A stretch of DNA of 42,776 nucleotides from Ignavibacteria bacterium (GTDB lineage Bacteria > Bacteroidota > Ignavibacteria > Ignavibacteriales > Melioribacteraceae). Position numbers and translations under genes: made by a program. This document shows, piece after piece, positions 33,329 to 40,595 of this stretch. Each line of letters starts with the position of its first letter. Within the stretch, counting starts at the first letter, position 1. A model generated the notes under the pieces. That model did no database searches. It had not been told where the DNA came from and saw only the letters and a program-made list of their open reading frames with translations. The stretch is taken from positions 1 to 42,776 of the forward strand of contig JAAYAN010000144.1 in the NCBI GenBank assembly GCA_012719345.1, in the 5' to 3' direction.

Positions 33329-34270
33329 ATGATTAATCAATTTTCTTCGCCCCTCAGAAAAAATACGTCTACATTCAGCTTTACTTTAGGGAATAAAGCA
33401 GGCGGAATTATGCCGTCTTCAAGTGCATCATCGGCAGCAGGATTTTCGGATGCTTCATTTCAGGAATGGCGAGACCTGATTTATGAATTATCCGGGATTT
33501 ATTTCCAGGATAACAAGAAATATTTGCTGGAAAGCAGACTGCAGAAAAGAATATCGTATTTAAATCTCGGAACATTCGAAAAATATTACGAGTATGTGAA
33601 ATCGGGACCGAACCGGAAAAACGAGCTTAAGTATTTGTTTGAAGTAATTACTATAAACGAAACATTCTTTTTCCGCAACCAGCCCCAGCTTGATGCGCTT
33701 GTAACTACTGTTGTTCCGGCACTACTGGAATCGAACGGAAGAGTGAACAAAAACAAGCTGCGTATTTGGAGCGCTGCTTCTTCATCGGGTGAAGAAGCAT
33801 ATTCGGTTGCAATGGTAATATGGGAAATGCTTCGCCCTAAATATCCCGGACTTACGCTGGAAATAATAGGTACCGATATTAATTACGCGGTTTTGGAAAC
33901 TGCAAGAAGCGGAATTTACAAGGAATATTCAATAAGAAATACCCCTCCGTATTATCTGAAAAAATATTTCAAACAAGATGGAAATACTTGGGAAGTTATT
34001 CCCGATATAAAAAGATTGGTAACATTTAAAGAGCTTAATCTTACAGATGATGCCGGTATGAAAATGATGACTGGTTTCGATATAATATTTTGCGCAAACG
34101 TGCTTATATATTTCGATACGAAGTCGAAAATAAAAGTAATAAACAGCCTTTATAATTCGCTTAACCGCGATGGTTATCTGTTTATCGGTTATTCCGAAAC
34201 TCTTCACGGAATTTCGAAAGCATTTAAATTAGTAAGTTTCCCTAAAACAATAGGATATAAAAAGGAGTAG
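33329..34270 (+). CDS. cheR: chemotaxis protein methyltransferase CheR
   Basis: The protein has 313 residues. After a serine-rich N-terminal extension of about 43 residues comes the CheR N domain (SFQEWRDLIYELSGIYF, YLLESRLQKRI) and then the SAM-binding domain with INETFFFRNQPQLD, IWSAASSSGEEAYSVAM, GTDIN and CANVLIYFD. It methylates glutamates on chemoreceptors such as the one at 11459-13375. No TPR extension is present. The operon partner CheB reverses the reaction. The N-terminal extension is longer than in E. coli CheR and is not explained. Confidence 0.95.
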   Translation: MINQFSSPLRKNTSTFSFTLGNKAGGIMPSSSASSAAGFSDASFQEWRDLIYELSGIYFQDNKKYLLESRLQKRISYLNLGTFEKYYEYVKSGPNRKNELKYLFEVITINETFFFRNQPQLDALVTTVVPALLESNGRVNKNKLRIWSAASSSGEEAYSVAMVIWEMLRPKYPGLTLEIIGTDINYAVLETARSGIYKEYSIRNTPPYYLKKYFKQDGNTWEVIPDIKRLVTFKELNLTDDAGMKMMTGFDIIFCANVLIYFDTKSKIKVINSLYNSLNRDGYLFIGYSETLHGISKAFKLVSFPKTIGYKKE

Positions 34271-34277
34271 TATTCCA

Positions 34278-34643
34278 ATGAAAAAAGTAATCCTTATTGC
34301 GGACGATTCCCCGACAATAAGAAAATTTGTTGCGTTTTCGCTTACAATGCAAGGTTATGAAGTAATTGCAGCTTGCGACGGGATGGAAGCAATGGAATTA
34401 TTACCATCCAAAAAAGTTGATCTTTTAATTACGGATTTAAATATGCCTAATCTGGATGGATTCGAATTAATAAAAGCTGTTAGGGAAAATGAGGACTATA
34501 AGGAAATTCCTATAATAATCCTTTCATCGCTTGCCGGCAGTGAAGAAATTGAAAAAGGCATGAGCTGCGGAGCTAATTCGTATCTTGTAAAACCGTTTGA
34601 TCCAAAAAGAATACGGTACGAAGTTTCTAAATATTTAAGTTAA
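34278..34643 (+). CDS. single-domain response regulator (CheY-like 1)
   Basis: This 121-residue receiver domain has D9/D10, phospho-acceptor D53 in LITDLNMP, a serine at the switch position (IIILSS) and lysine in YLVKPF. It has no output domain. It lies 7 bases after cheR and 23 before the second CheY-like gene. Two receivers in one operon suggest either a phosphate sink or a separate output. The second gene, with DWNMP, is closer to classical CheY. Confidence 0.88.
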   Translation: MKKVILIADDSPTIRKFVAFSLTMQGYEVIAACDGMEAMELLPSKKVDLLITDLNMPNLDGFELIKAVRENEDYKEIPIIILSSLAGSEEIEKGMSCGANSYLVKPFDPKRIRYEVSKYLS

Positions 34644-34666
34644 AAAATTAAAAGCAGGATATAAAA

Positions 34667-35044
34667 ATGAGCCTAAAATTCTTAGTTGTTGACGACTCGG
34701 TTACTATGCGGAGAATAGTAATCAATTCTCTTAAAAACCTCGGTTTCGATAACTACGTGGAAGCAATTGACGGCGGTGATGCCATTGCAAAATTGGAAGC
34801 CGACAACTCCATAAATTTTGTGATAACGGACTGGAATATGCCAAATGTTACCGGATTGGAACTCACAAAAAAAATCAGGTCGGGTGCAGCAACAGCAGCT
34901 TTGCCTATTCTTATGGTAACAACCCGCGGAGTAAAAGAGGATATTGTGGAAGCCTTGCAGGCAAAAGTTTCTAATTATGTAGTAAAGCCTTTTACACCTC
35001 AGGTTCTTAAAGAAAAAATAGATCAGATATTAGCTAACTCTTAA
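34667..35044 (+). CDS. cheY: chemotaxis response regulator CheY
   Basis: The 125-residue protein has D9/D10, phospho-acceptor D55 within TDWNMPN, T84/T85 region MVTTRG, and VVKPFTP, all as in E. coli CheY. When phosphorylated by CheA it binds the flagellar switch protein FliM and changes rotation. Two candidate docking peptides for it are present in the CheZ-like protein encoded 11 bases downstream. Confidence 0.93.
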   Translation: MSLKFLVVDDSVTMRRIVINSLKNLGFDNYVEAIDGGDAIAKLEADNSINFVITDWNMPNVTGLELTKKIRSGAATAALPILMVTTRGVKEDIVEALQAKVSNYVVKPFTPQVLKEKIDQILANS

Positions 35045-35055
35045 AAGAGAAAAAA

Positions 35056-35904
35056 ATGAACGAGAACAATGCAAATATGGTACAGGTATTTAGCAAGCTG
35101 GGCGATTTAAAATATGTTTTCCAATTCGGTGAAAAAATTCTGCCGATTATTCAAAGTATTATTGAATTTATGAAAGATGTTGTGCCGTTGCTTGAAAATA
35201 TTAACAAATCCATTGCAAGAACTACTGACGATATTCCAAAAGCATCCGTACAGATTGATAATGTAACAAGCGCAACAGAATTGGCAACAACCGAAATTTT
35301 AGATCTTGTTGATGAAATAACGCAATCGCTTGGAAATATAGAAGGAACGTTAAAAATTGAGCTTGAAAGAGAAAGCATAAAAGAAGAAAAAAGAAGAAAA
35401 CTGCTAAGTATAATAGGTGAGAATTCGGAAGCAAAAAAAGCTTTTGACGAATACTGCCAGCACGAAATCAATTCCGAAAATATTGCAAATCTGCTTGAAT
35501 CTATTGCAAAAATAAGTGAAGATTCTTACAAAATAACTCTGTCGCTGCAAGTTCAGGATATTACGGCTCAGCAGCTTGCCGCAACAAATCACCTTATTTC
35601 ATCTGTACACAGCCGTTTGGCATCACTTGTTAATGAAATAGATAAATCCGAAATACGGAAAGATATACAAAGTTTAAAAATGGAAGCCCCCGAAAATGCT
35701 ACTTTCGACCCTAATGCTTCGTATGCAAAAGATGAAAGACAGACAATTGCAGATAATGTTATAAACGAACATAAATCTTCGCAAGCCGAAATTGATGCTT
35801 TAATAAATGCCAATTTATCCAAGCCGGAAGATAAAACACAAGAGTTTAAGGATAAAGGAAGCAGTAAAGCTTCGCAGGATGAAATAGATAAATTATTTTC
35901 GTAA
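35056..35904 (+). CDS. cheZ: CheZ-like CheY phosphatase with two docking peptides
   Basis: The 282-residue protein is largely helical. Residues 161-175 include QVQDITAQQ, matching the CheZ active-site D-x-T-x-Q (D168 and Q172, equivalent to D143 and Q147 of E. coli CheZ). The helix before it would be the long hairpin. After a flexible, acidic linker come two short peptides, SQAEIDALI at 242-250 and SQDEIDKLF at 273-281. E. coli CheZ ends in a related CheY-binding SQDQVDDLL helix, and FliM begins with an EIDALL CheY-binding motif. So there may be two docking sites. It sits between cheY and cheA. Longer than enteric CheZ (214 residues). Confidence 0.83.
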   Translation: MNENNANMVQVFSKLGDLKYVFQFGEKILPIIQSIIEFMKDVVPLLENINKSIARTTDDIPKASVQIDNVTSATELATTEILDLVDEITQSLGNIEGTLKIELERESIKEEKRRKLLSIIGENSEAKKAFDEYCQHEINSENIANLLESIAKISEDSYKITLSLQVQDITAQQLAATNHLISSVHSRLASLVNEIDKSEIRKDIQSLKMEAPENATFDPNASYAKDERQTIADNVINEHKSSQAEIDALINANLSKPEDKTQEFKDKGSSKASQDEIDKLFS

Positions 35905-35916
35905 GGTAATAACAAT

Positions 35917-37743
35917 ATGGCAGACTACTCCTTATTAAATGATCCGGATATGAAGGAAATTTTCGACAGTTTTATTGTTGAAACCAAAGAAATATTCGAA
36001 CAGCTTGATGTTGATCTTGTAGAGCTTGAGAGCAGACCCGATGATGCAGATTTTTTGAACAAAATTTTCAGAGCATTTCATACTATAAAAGGTACTTCAG
36101 GTTTTCTAGGTCTGGAAAAACTTCAGAAAATCACCCATAGATGCGAAGATATTTTGAATAAGCTTCGAAAAGGCGAAGTCAGAATAAATCCTGAAATTAT
36201 GGATGGAATTCTTATTGCTTTCGACAGTATGAAAGAACTTGTGGGGATTATTGAAACACAAAAAAATGAGGAATATCCGGTTGATGATGTAATAGATAAA
36301 CTCCAGATGATTATTGACGGGATGAATTCAGGAGGATCGCAAGCAAAACAGCCGGAAGTTAAGGTTTCTGCTGTTAAAGAAACTTCCGCCAAATTAACAG
36401 AAATTGAACCCGAAGAAAAAGCTGAAGTTGCTCCTGACAAAGAAGAAAAAGCAGAAAAAGAAGCAGATTTTGAAAAGATTGAAATACAAAAACAGCCTAT
36501 GCAGATTTCTGCTGCAAAAGCTGATGACAAGAAAACAACTGCTTCAAAAGGCGAAAATACAATCCGCGTTGATGTAGAAAGGCTTGATGATTTACTGAAT
36601 ATTGTATCGGAACTTGTTTTGGGGCGCAATATGCTTTCGCAGATAAACAGTGAAGCGGGATTGCAATACGAAGGAACAAAACTAGCACGCGATCTTGCCG
36701 AAACTACACGCCAGATTGATTTGATGACAACCGAGCTGCAGTTATCGGTAATGAAAACCAGAATGATTAAAATAGGTAAAGTTTTCAACCGTTTTCCCCG
36801 GCTTGTCCGCGATCTTGCAAAACAGGCAGAAAAAGATATTCAGCTTGTAATTAAAGGTGAAGAAACAGAGCTTGATAAAACACTTATAGAAGAAATAAAT
36901 GACCCGCTTGTACATCTTATAAGAAATTCTGCCGATCACGGAATTGAACTTCCTGCAGACAGGGAGAAAAAAGGAAAAAACCCTCGCGGTACAGTTATTA
37001 TGTCTGCCGAACACGAAGGAAATAACATTATTATAACAGTTGAAGATGACGGTAACGGAATAGATCCTGAAAAAATTAAAAACAAAGCTATAAGCAAGGG
37101 ATTGATTTCTGCTGAAAAAGCAGCAGAGTTATCGGATTCGGATGCACTAAATTTAATTTTCTTTCCCGGATTTTCTACTGCCGAAAAGGTTACAAACGTT
37201 TCGGGACGCGGTGTGGGGATGGATGTAGTTAAAACTAACGTTACAAAACTTCGCGGAATAATTAATATTGAATCGCAGGTGGGAATAGGTACAAAATTTA
37301 TAATTAAACTTCCGTTAACGCTGGCAATCATTCAGGGGCTTCTTGTTAATGTACGCGAAGAAATAATTGTTATACCGTTAAGTTCGGTAATTGAGGTAGT
37401 CAGAGTTGCACAGGATAAAATTTATTACGTTAATCAGAATGAAGTTATAAAACTGCGCGACAGAGTTTTGCCTTTATTGAATATAGATAAAATTCTTTAT
37501 GAAAATGAAAGTGAACTTGAAGGCAAGGAATTCCAGTATGTTGTTATTGTTGGCATTGCCGAGAAAAAATTCGGAATAAAAGTGGACGGCTTAATAGGGC
37601 AGAAAGAAGTCGTAATCAAATCCCTTGGAAAATATCTAGGCAATATAGAAGGTATTGCCGGATCGGCAATTATGGGTGACGGAAAAGTTGTAATGATAGT
37701 TGATATTGCTGAAATAGTAAATAAAATGGCCATTGCAAATTGA
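35917..37743 (+). CDS. cheA: chemotaxis histidine kinase CheA
   Basis: The 608-residue protein has an HPt (P1) domain at about 1-110 with phospho-acceptor H55 in FRAFHTIKGTSGFLG. A flexible alanine/glutamate/lysine linker of about 90 residues follows with no clear P2 CheY-binding domain. The dimerisation domain starts near 214 (VDVERLDDLLNIVSELVLGRN), the ATPase domain has LIRNSADHGIE, DDGNGIDP and GRGVGMDVVKT, and a CheW-like domain occupies about 470-608. It phosphorylates CheY and CheB in response to receptors. Absence of P2 implies direct transfer from P1. No separate cheW is seen in this window. It overlaps cheB by 4 bases. Confidence 0.96.
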   Translation: MADYSLLNDPDMKEIFDSFIVETKEIFEQLDVDLVELESRPDDADFLNKIFRAFHTIKGTSGFLGLEKLQKITHRCEDILNKLRKGEVRINPEIMDGILIAFDSMKELVGIIETQKNEEYPVDDVIDKLQMIIDGMNSGGSQAKQPEVKVSAVKETSAKLTEIEPEEKAEVAPDKEEKAEKEADFEKIEIQKQPMQISAAKADDKKTTASKGENTIRVDVERLDDLLNIVSELVLGRNMLSQINSEAGLQYEGTKLARDLAETTRQIDLMTTELQLSVMKTRMIKIGKVFNRFPRLVRDLAKQAEKDIQLVIKGEETELDKTLIEEINDPLVHLIRNSADHGIELPADREKKGKNPRGTVIMSAEHEGNNIIITVEDDGNGIDPEKIKNKAISKGLISAEKAAELSDSDALNLIFFPGFSTAEKVTNVSGRGVGMDVVKTNVTKLRGIINIESQVGIGTKFIIKLPLTLAIIQGLLVNVREEIIVIPLSSVIEVVRVAQDKIYYVNQNEVIKLRDRVLPLLNIDKILYENESELEGKEFQYVVIVGIAEKKFGIKVDGLIGQKEVVIKSLGKYLGNIEGIAGSAIMGDGKVVMIVDIAEIVNKMAIAN

Positions 37744-38798
37744 TACAGAAAATAAGAGTTTTAATAGTTGACGATTCTGCGTTTATGCGCAAATCACTTT
37801 CAATCCTTTTGGAATCAGATCCCGATATTGAAATTGCAGGATTTGCCAGAGATGGTCTGGAAGGATATGAGCTTGCAAAAATACTTCGTCCTAACATCAT
37901 AACTTTAGATATCGAAATGCCTAGGATGGACGGGCTGACTGCTTTGAAAAAAATAATGGAAGATTGTCCAACTTCGGTACTGATGATAAGCTCGCTCACA
38001 ACTGAAGGGGCAGACGCAACATTAAAGGCGTTAGAGCTTGGGGCAGTCGATTTTATCCCTAAGGAAATGTCTTTTGTAAGTGTTAATATTGTTAAAATTA
38101 AAGAAGATCTTTTAAGAAAAGTTAAAACAATTGCCCGCCGAAGGGTATTTCGCCCATTTTCTTTTCAAAAAACAGTTGAACCGCAAAAAAAAGAAACTGC
38201 AAAGCTTATTGAAGGGAATTTGCCAAGAATTCCTTATAGAGCGTTGGCGTTGGGTATTTCAACCGGGGGACCTTTATCTTTACAGAAAGTTATACCTCAG
38301 TTTTCCGAAAACATAAAATTTCCCATTTTTCTTGTTCAGCATATGCCTCCTAAATTTACAAAATCTTTAGCAGAAAGATTGAACGGATTAAGCAGACTTA
38401 AAGTAAAAGAAGCAGAAGACGGCGAAAAAGTGAACGGAGGAACAGTTTATCTTGCTCCCGGCGGGTTTCACATGAAGTTGAAAAAAACAGGCGTAGACGT
38501 AATTATAAAGATTACAGAAGACCCTGCCGGTACCCTTCACAGACCTTCTGTTGACGTGATGATGGATTCGGTTGTTGATGTTTACGGAAAATTCACACTC
38601 GGATTGATTATGACAGGAATGGGCAAGGACGGATTGGAAGGCATTAGAAAATTAAAACAGGTCGGTGGTTTTTGCATAGCGCAAAATGAAGAAAGTTGCG
38701 TAGTTTACGGTATGCCAAAAGCAATTGTCGACTATAATTTTGCAGATGTTGTTGCTCCTTTGGAAGAAATTGCTAATATAATTAATAAGGTGGTGTAA
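37740..38798 (+). CDS. cheB: protein-glutamate methylesterase CheB
   Basis: The 352-residue protein joins a receiver domain (D11/D12, phospho-acceptor D57 in TLDIEMPRMDG) to a methylesterase domain. The catalytic triad is visible: S174 in GISTGGP, H201 in VQHMPP and D297 in GMGKDG. It removes methyl groups, and often deamidates glutamines, on chemoreceptors. The start is a TTG at 37740 that overlaps the cheA stop by 4 bases; the next gene starts in a TAATG overlap, so three genes are coupled. Confidence 0.96.
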   Translation: MIQKIRVLIVDDSAFMRKSLSILLESDPDIEIAGFARDGLEGYELAKILRPNIITLDIEMPRMDGLTALKKIMEDCPTSVLMISSLTTEGADATLKALELGAVDFIPKEMSFVSVNIVKIKEDLLRKVKTIARRRVFRPFSFQKTVEPQKKETAKLIEGNLPRIPYRALALGISTGGPLSLQKVIPQFSENIKFPIFLVQHMPPKFTKSLAERLNGLSRLKVKEAEDGEKVNGGTVYLAPGGFHMKLKKTGVDVIIKITEDPAGTLHRPSVDVMMDSVVDVYGKFTLGLIMTGMGKDGLEGIRKLKQVGGFCIAQNEESCVVYGMPKAIVDYNFADVVAPLEEIANIINKVV

Positions 38799-39043
38799 TG
38801 AGCGAAGAATTTAAAGATCAGGTTTTTAAAGATATTTCCTATAGAAATATTAGCGGCGATGGGAATGTTATTAAAGCGAAAGATGCAGTTATTAAAGGCT
38901 TTGCAAAAATTGCTATTGAAGAAGACAGCCACGGGGGAGTGAAAATAGTATTGAAAAAGGATGATAAAGACAATATTAAAGAAATTAAATTTATTTGTTC
39001 CTGCGGCGAAACCAAATCTGTTATTCTCGATTACTCTGAATAA
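38798..39043 (+). CDS. small hypothetical protein at the end of the chemotaxis operon
   Basis: This is an 81-residue protein that I do not recognise. It is coupled to cheB by a TAATG overlap, so it is probably real. The C-terminal half ends FICSCGETKSVILDYSE, with a CSCG pair that might bind a metal or form a disulphide; the rest is mixed charged beta/alpha. No signal peptide. A chemotaxis or motility link is suggested only by position. Confidence 0.68.
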   Translation: MSEEFKDQVFKDISYRNISGDGNVIKAKDAVIKGFAKIAIEEDSHGGVKIVLKKDDKDNIKEIKFICSCGETKSVILDYSE

Positions 39044-39051
39044 TAATTCTC

Positions 39052-39063
39052 ATTTGTACAAAT
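39052..39063. promoter_or_regulatory. 12-bp palindrome upstream of the flgB promoter
   Basis: ATTTGTACAAAT is perfectly self-complementary and lies about 90 bases ahead of the predicted sigma-54 start, within range of an activator site. It abuts a second inverted repeat, TTTAGCC-N20-GGCTAAA (39063-39096). Either could bind a regulator or form a terminator for the operon upstream. Confidence 0.4.
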
Positions 39064-39120
39064 TTAGCCATAAATATTTAATAATAAGCGGCTAAAACCT
39101 ACTTTTCCCTTTCATTTATC

Positions 39121-39136
39121 TGGCATTAGTTTTGCA
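39121..39136 (+). promoter_or_regulatory. sigma-54 promoter for the basal-body operon
   Basis: TGGCAT-TAGTT-TTGCA has the invariant GG and GC 10 bases apart and an intact TTGCA -12 box; only two bases of the -24 box differ from consensus. The start would be near 39147, about 20 bases before the flgB ATG. A small palindrome, CTTGT-TGA-ACAAG, lies at that start. Confidence 0.82.
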
Positions 39137-39166
39137 TAAACACTTGTTGAACAAGAGGTTTATGAT

Positions 39167-39553
39167 ATGCCGTCAAACACAGTAAAATTGCTCGAACAGG
39201 TTTTGGACCTGTCAACTTTAAAGCAAAAAGTTATCGGAAAAAATATTGCAAATGTAGCCACTGTGGGTTATAAGCGTGAAAAAATTGAATTCGATGAAGT
39301 CCTTCAGAATGCAAATGCAGGATTAAAACGGACCGACGAAAGGCATTTTAAAATAAGCGCAATGGCAGAAAACCCTGACGTTCCTTTTAAAGTTGAAAAA
39401 GATCAGAATAAGGAAAATATATCAGGAATGAACAATGTGGATATTAACCAGGAAATGGCCGAAATGGCAAAAAACTCTATTATGTTCAAATTTGCTGCCC
39501 GTAAAATCAACGGTTATTATCAATCAATTTCCAATGTAATAAAGGGAGCTTAA
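39167..39553 (+). CDS. flgB: flagellar proximal rod protein FlgB
   Basis: The 128-residue rod protein has the conserved N-terminal helix with NIANVATVGYKREKIEFDEVL and a C-terminal helix NQEMAEMAKNSIMFKFAARKI, which pack together in the rod. It is exported without a signal peptide. Its gene is first behind the sigma-54 promoter, with a TTGAACAAGAGG leader, and ends 1 base before flgC. Confidence 0.95.
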   Translation: MPSNTVKLLEQVLDLSTLKQKVIGKNIANVATVGYKREKIEFDEVLQNANAGLKRTDERHFKISAMAENPDVPFKVEKDQNKENISGMNNVDINQEMAEMAKNSIMFKFAARKINGYYQSISNVIKGA

Positions 39554-39554
39554 A

Positions 39555-40052
39555 ATGAAAATATTCCCAAGATTTTCGTCATTTAACATAAGCGCTTTCG
39601 GTATGGGTGTTGAAAAAAGAAAAATGGATCTGATTGCAGAAAATATTGCAAATACAGGCACTACTAAAACCGATGAAGGCACTCCTTACAGAAAGAAATT
39701 TCTAAGCGTTACCGAAAAAAAATCCTTTGAACTGAACCTTGATTATCAAGGCAAAACTTTAGATATGAAGCGAAGCAGCAACAGCCATATAACCGGATTA
39801 AACCCTGTACAAACACCCGAAATGGAAGCAGTTCGAAAATTTAAAACAGAAACAGGCGAAGACAAAGCTCCCGGAGAATTGGTTTATATGCCCGATCATC
39901 CCGATGCAAATGCCGAAGGTTATGTTGAGCTGCCAAATGTGAATGTAATTAACGAGATGGTTGATATGATTGCAGCATCCCGCAGCTTCGAAGCAAACCT
40001 GACTGCATTTAATTCTGCAAAACAAATAGCAAAAGATTCGCTGGAGATATAA
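39555..40052 (+). CDS. flgC: flagellar proximal rod protein FlgC
   Basis: The 165-residue protein carries the rod-family NIANTGTTKTDEGTPYRKK and the C-terminal VNVINEMVDMIAASRSFEANLTAF, broken here at VNVINEMVDM / IAASRSFEANLTAF. Length is a little above the usual 135-150 because of an insertion near residues 65-105. It follows flgB by 1 base and is followed 1 base later by a small unknown gene. Confidence 0.95.
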   Translation: MKIFPRFSSFNISAFGMGVEKRKMDLIAENIANTGTTKTDEGTPYRKKFLSVTEKKSFELNLDYQGKTLDMKRSSNSHITGLNPVQTPEMEAVRKFKTETGEDKAPGELVYMPDHPDANAEGYVELPNVNVINEMVDMIAASRSFEANLTAFNSAKQIAKDSLEI

Positions 40053-40053
40053 A

Positions 40054-40305
40054 ATGAAAATATCGAATAACATTGCAGGAAATTATAATCCGTTATCGTA
40101 TAACAATATTAATAAAGTACAAACACCAAAACCTGTTCAGGAACCGGCAGAAGATGCAAAAAAGATTTTATCGGCAGATGAAAAAAACTTTTTTGCAAAA
40201 ATGTACCCCGAAAAAAACAATGAAATTCAAGGGTATCATTTTTATGGAAGGAACGGACAGATGAGCGGCGTTTCGGTTGGTGCAAATTTCGACAGACGAG
40301 GTTAG
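40054..40305 (+). CDS. small unknown protein between flgC and fliE
   Basis: This 83-residue protein matches no flagellar protein that I know. It is polar, proline- and asparagine-rich in the first half, then has SADEKNFFAKMYPEKN and a glycine-rich end YGRNGQMSGVSVGANFDRRG. The gene is packed between flgC (1-base gap) and fliE (1-base gap after its TAG), so it is expressed with the rod and MS-ring genes. The lack of a signal peptide would fit a cytoplasmic helper or a type-III exported rod component. Confidence 0.75.
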   Translation: MKISNNIAGNYNPLSYNNINKVQTPKPVQEPAEDAKKILSADEKNFFAKMYPEKNNEIQGYHFYGRNGQMSGVSVGANFDRRG

Positions 40306-40306
40306 T

Positions 40307-40594
40307 ATGAAAGTAGGACAAATTACCGGTCAGATTATTAAGCCGCCGCAAATAAGTGAAGTATCAAAGGCTGAAGAAAAAAAGTTTGAAAATGTTTTTG
40401 TTGATCTGATTAAAAATGTTAATTCGGCGCAGAATACATCGAACAGAGTGACTGAAGATTTTATTAACGGAGAAGATATCGAATTGCACGAAGTAATGAT
40501 TGCCGGACAAAAAGCTAAAACAAGTCTGGAGCTTCTTACGGAAATAAGAAACAAAGCAATTGATATGTACAAAGAACTAACAAGGATGCAGTAA
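40307..40594 (+). CDS. fliE: flagellar MS ring/rod adaptor FliE
   Basis: The 95-residue protein has the FliE C-terminal pattern NGEDIELHEVMIAGQKAKTSLELL and IRNKAIDMYKELTRMQ (split at ELL/TEIRN), preceded by FVDLIKNVNSAQN. I chose the ATG at 40307, preceded by GAGG; a GTG at 40277 would run into the previous gene and add ten residues. FliE connects the MS ring to the rod and is needed to open the export gate. It ends 1 base before fliF. Confidence 0.94.
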   Translation: MKVGQITGQIIKPPQISEVSKAEEKKFENVFVDLIKNVNSAQNTSNRVTEDFINGEDIELHEVMIAGQKAKTSLELLTEIRNKAIDMYKELTRMQ

Positions 40595-40595
40595 C

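Noticed and set aside
36123-36788. Long open frame opposite cheA
   Set aside because: Its protein is a serine-rich mirror of the cheA coding strand with no recognisable domain; the same holds for other antisense frames across the che and fli genes.
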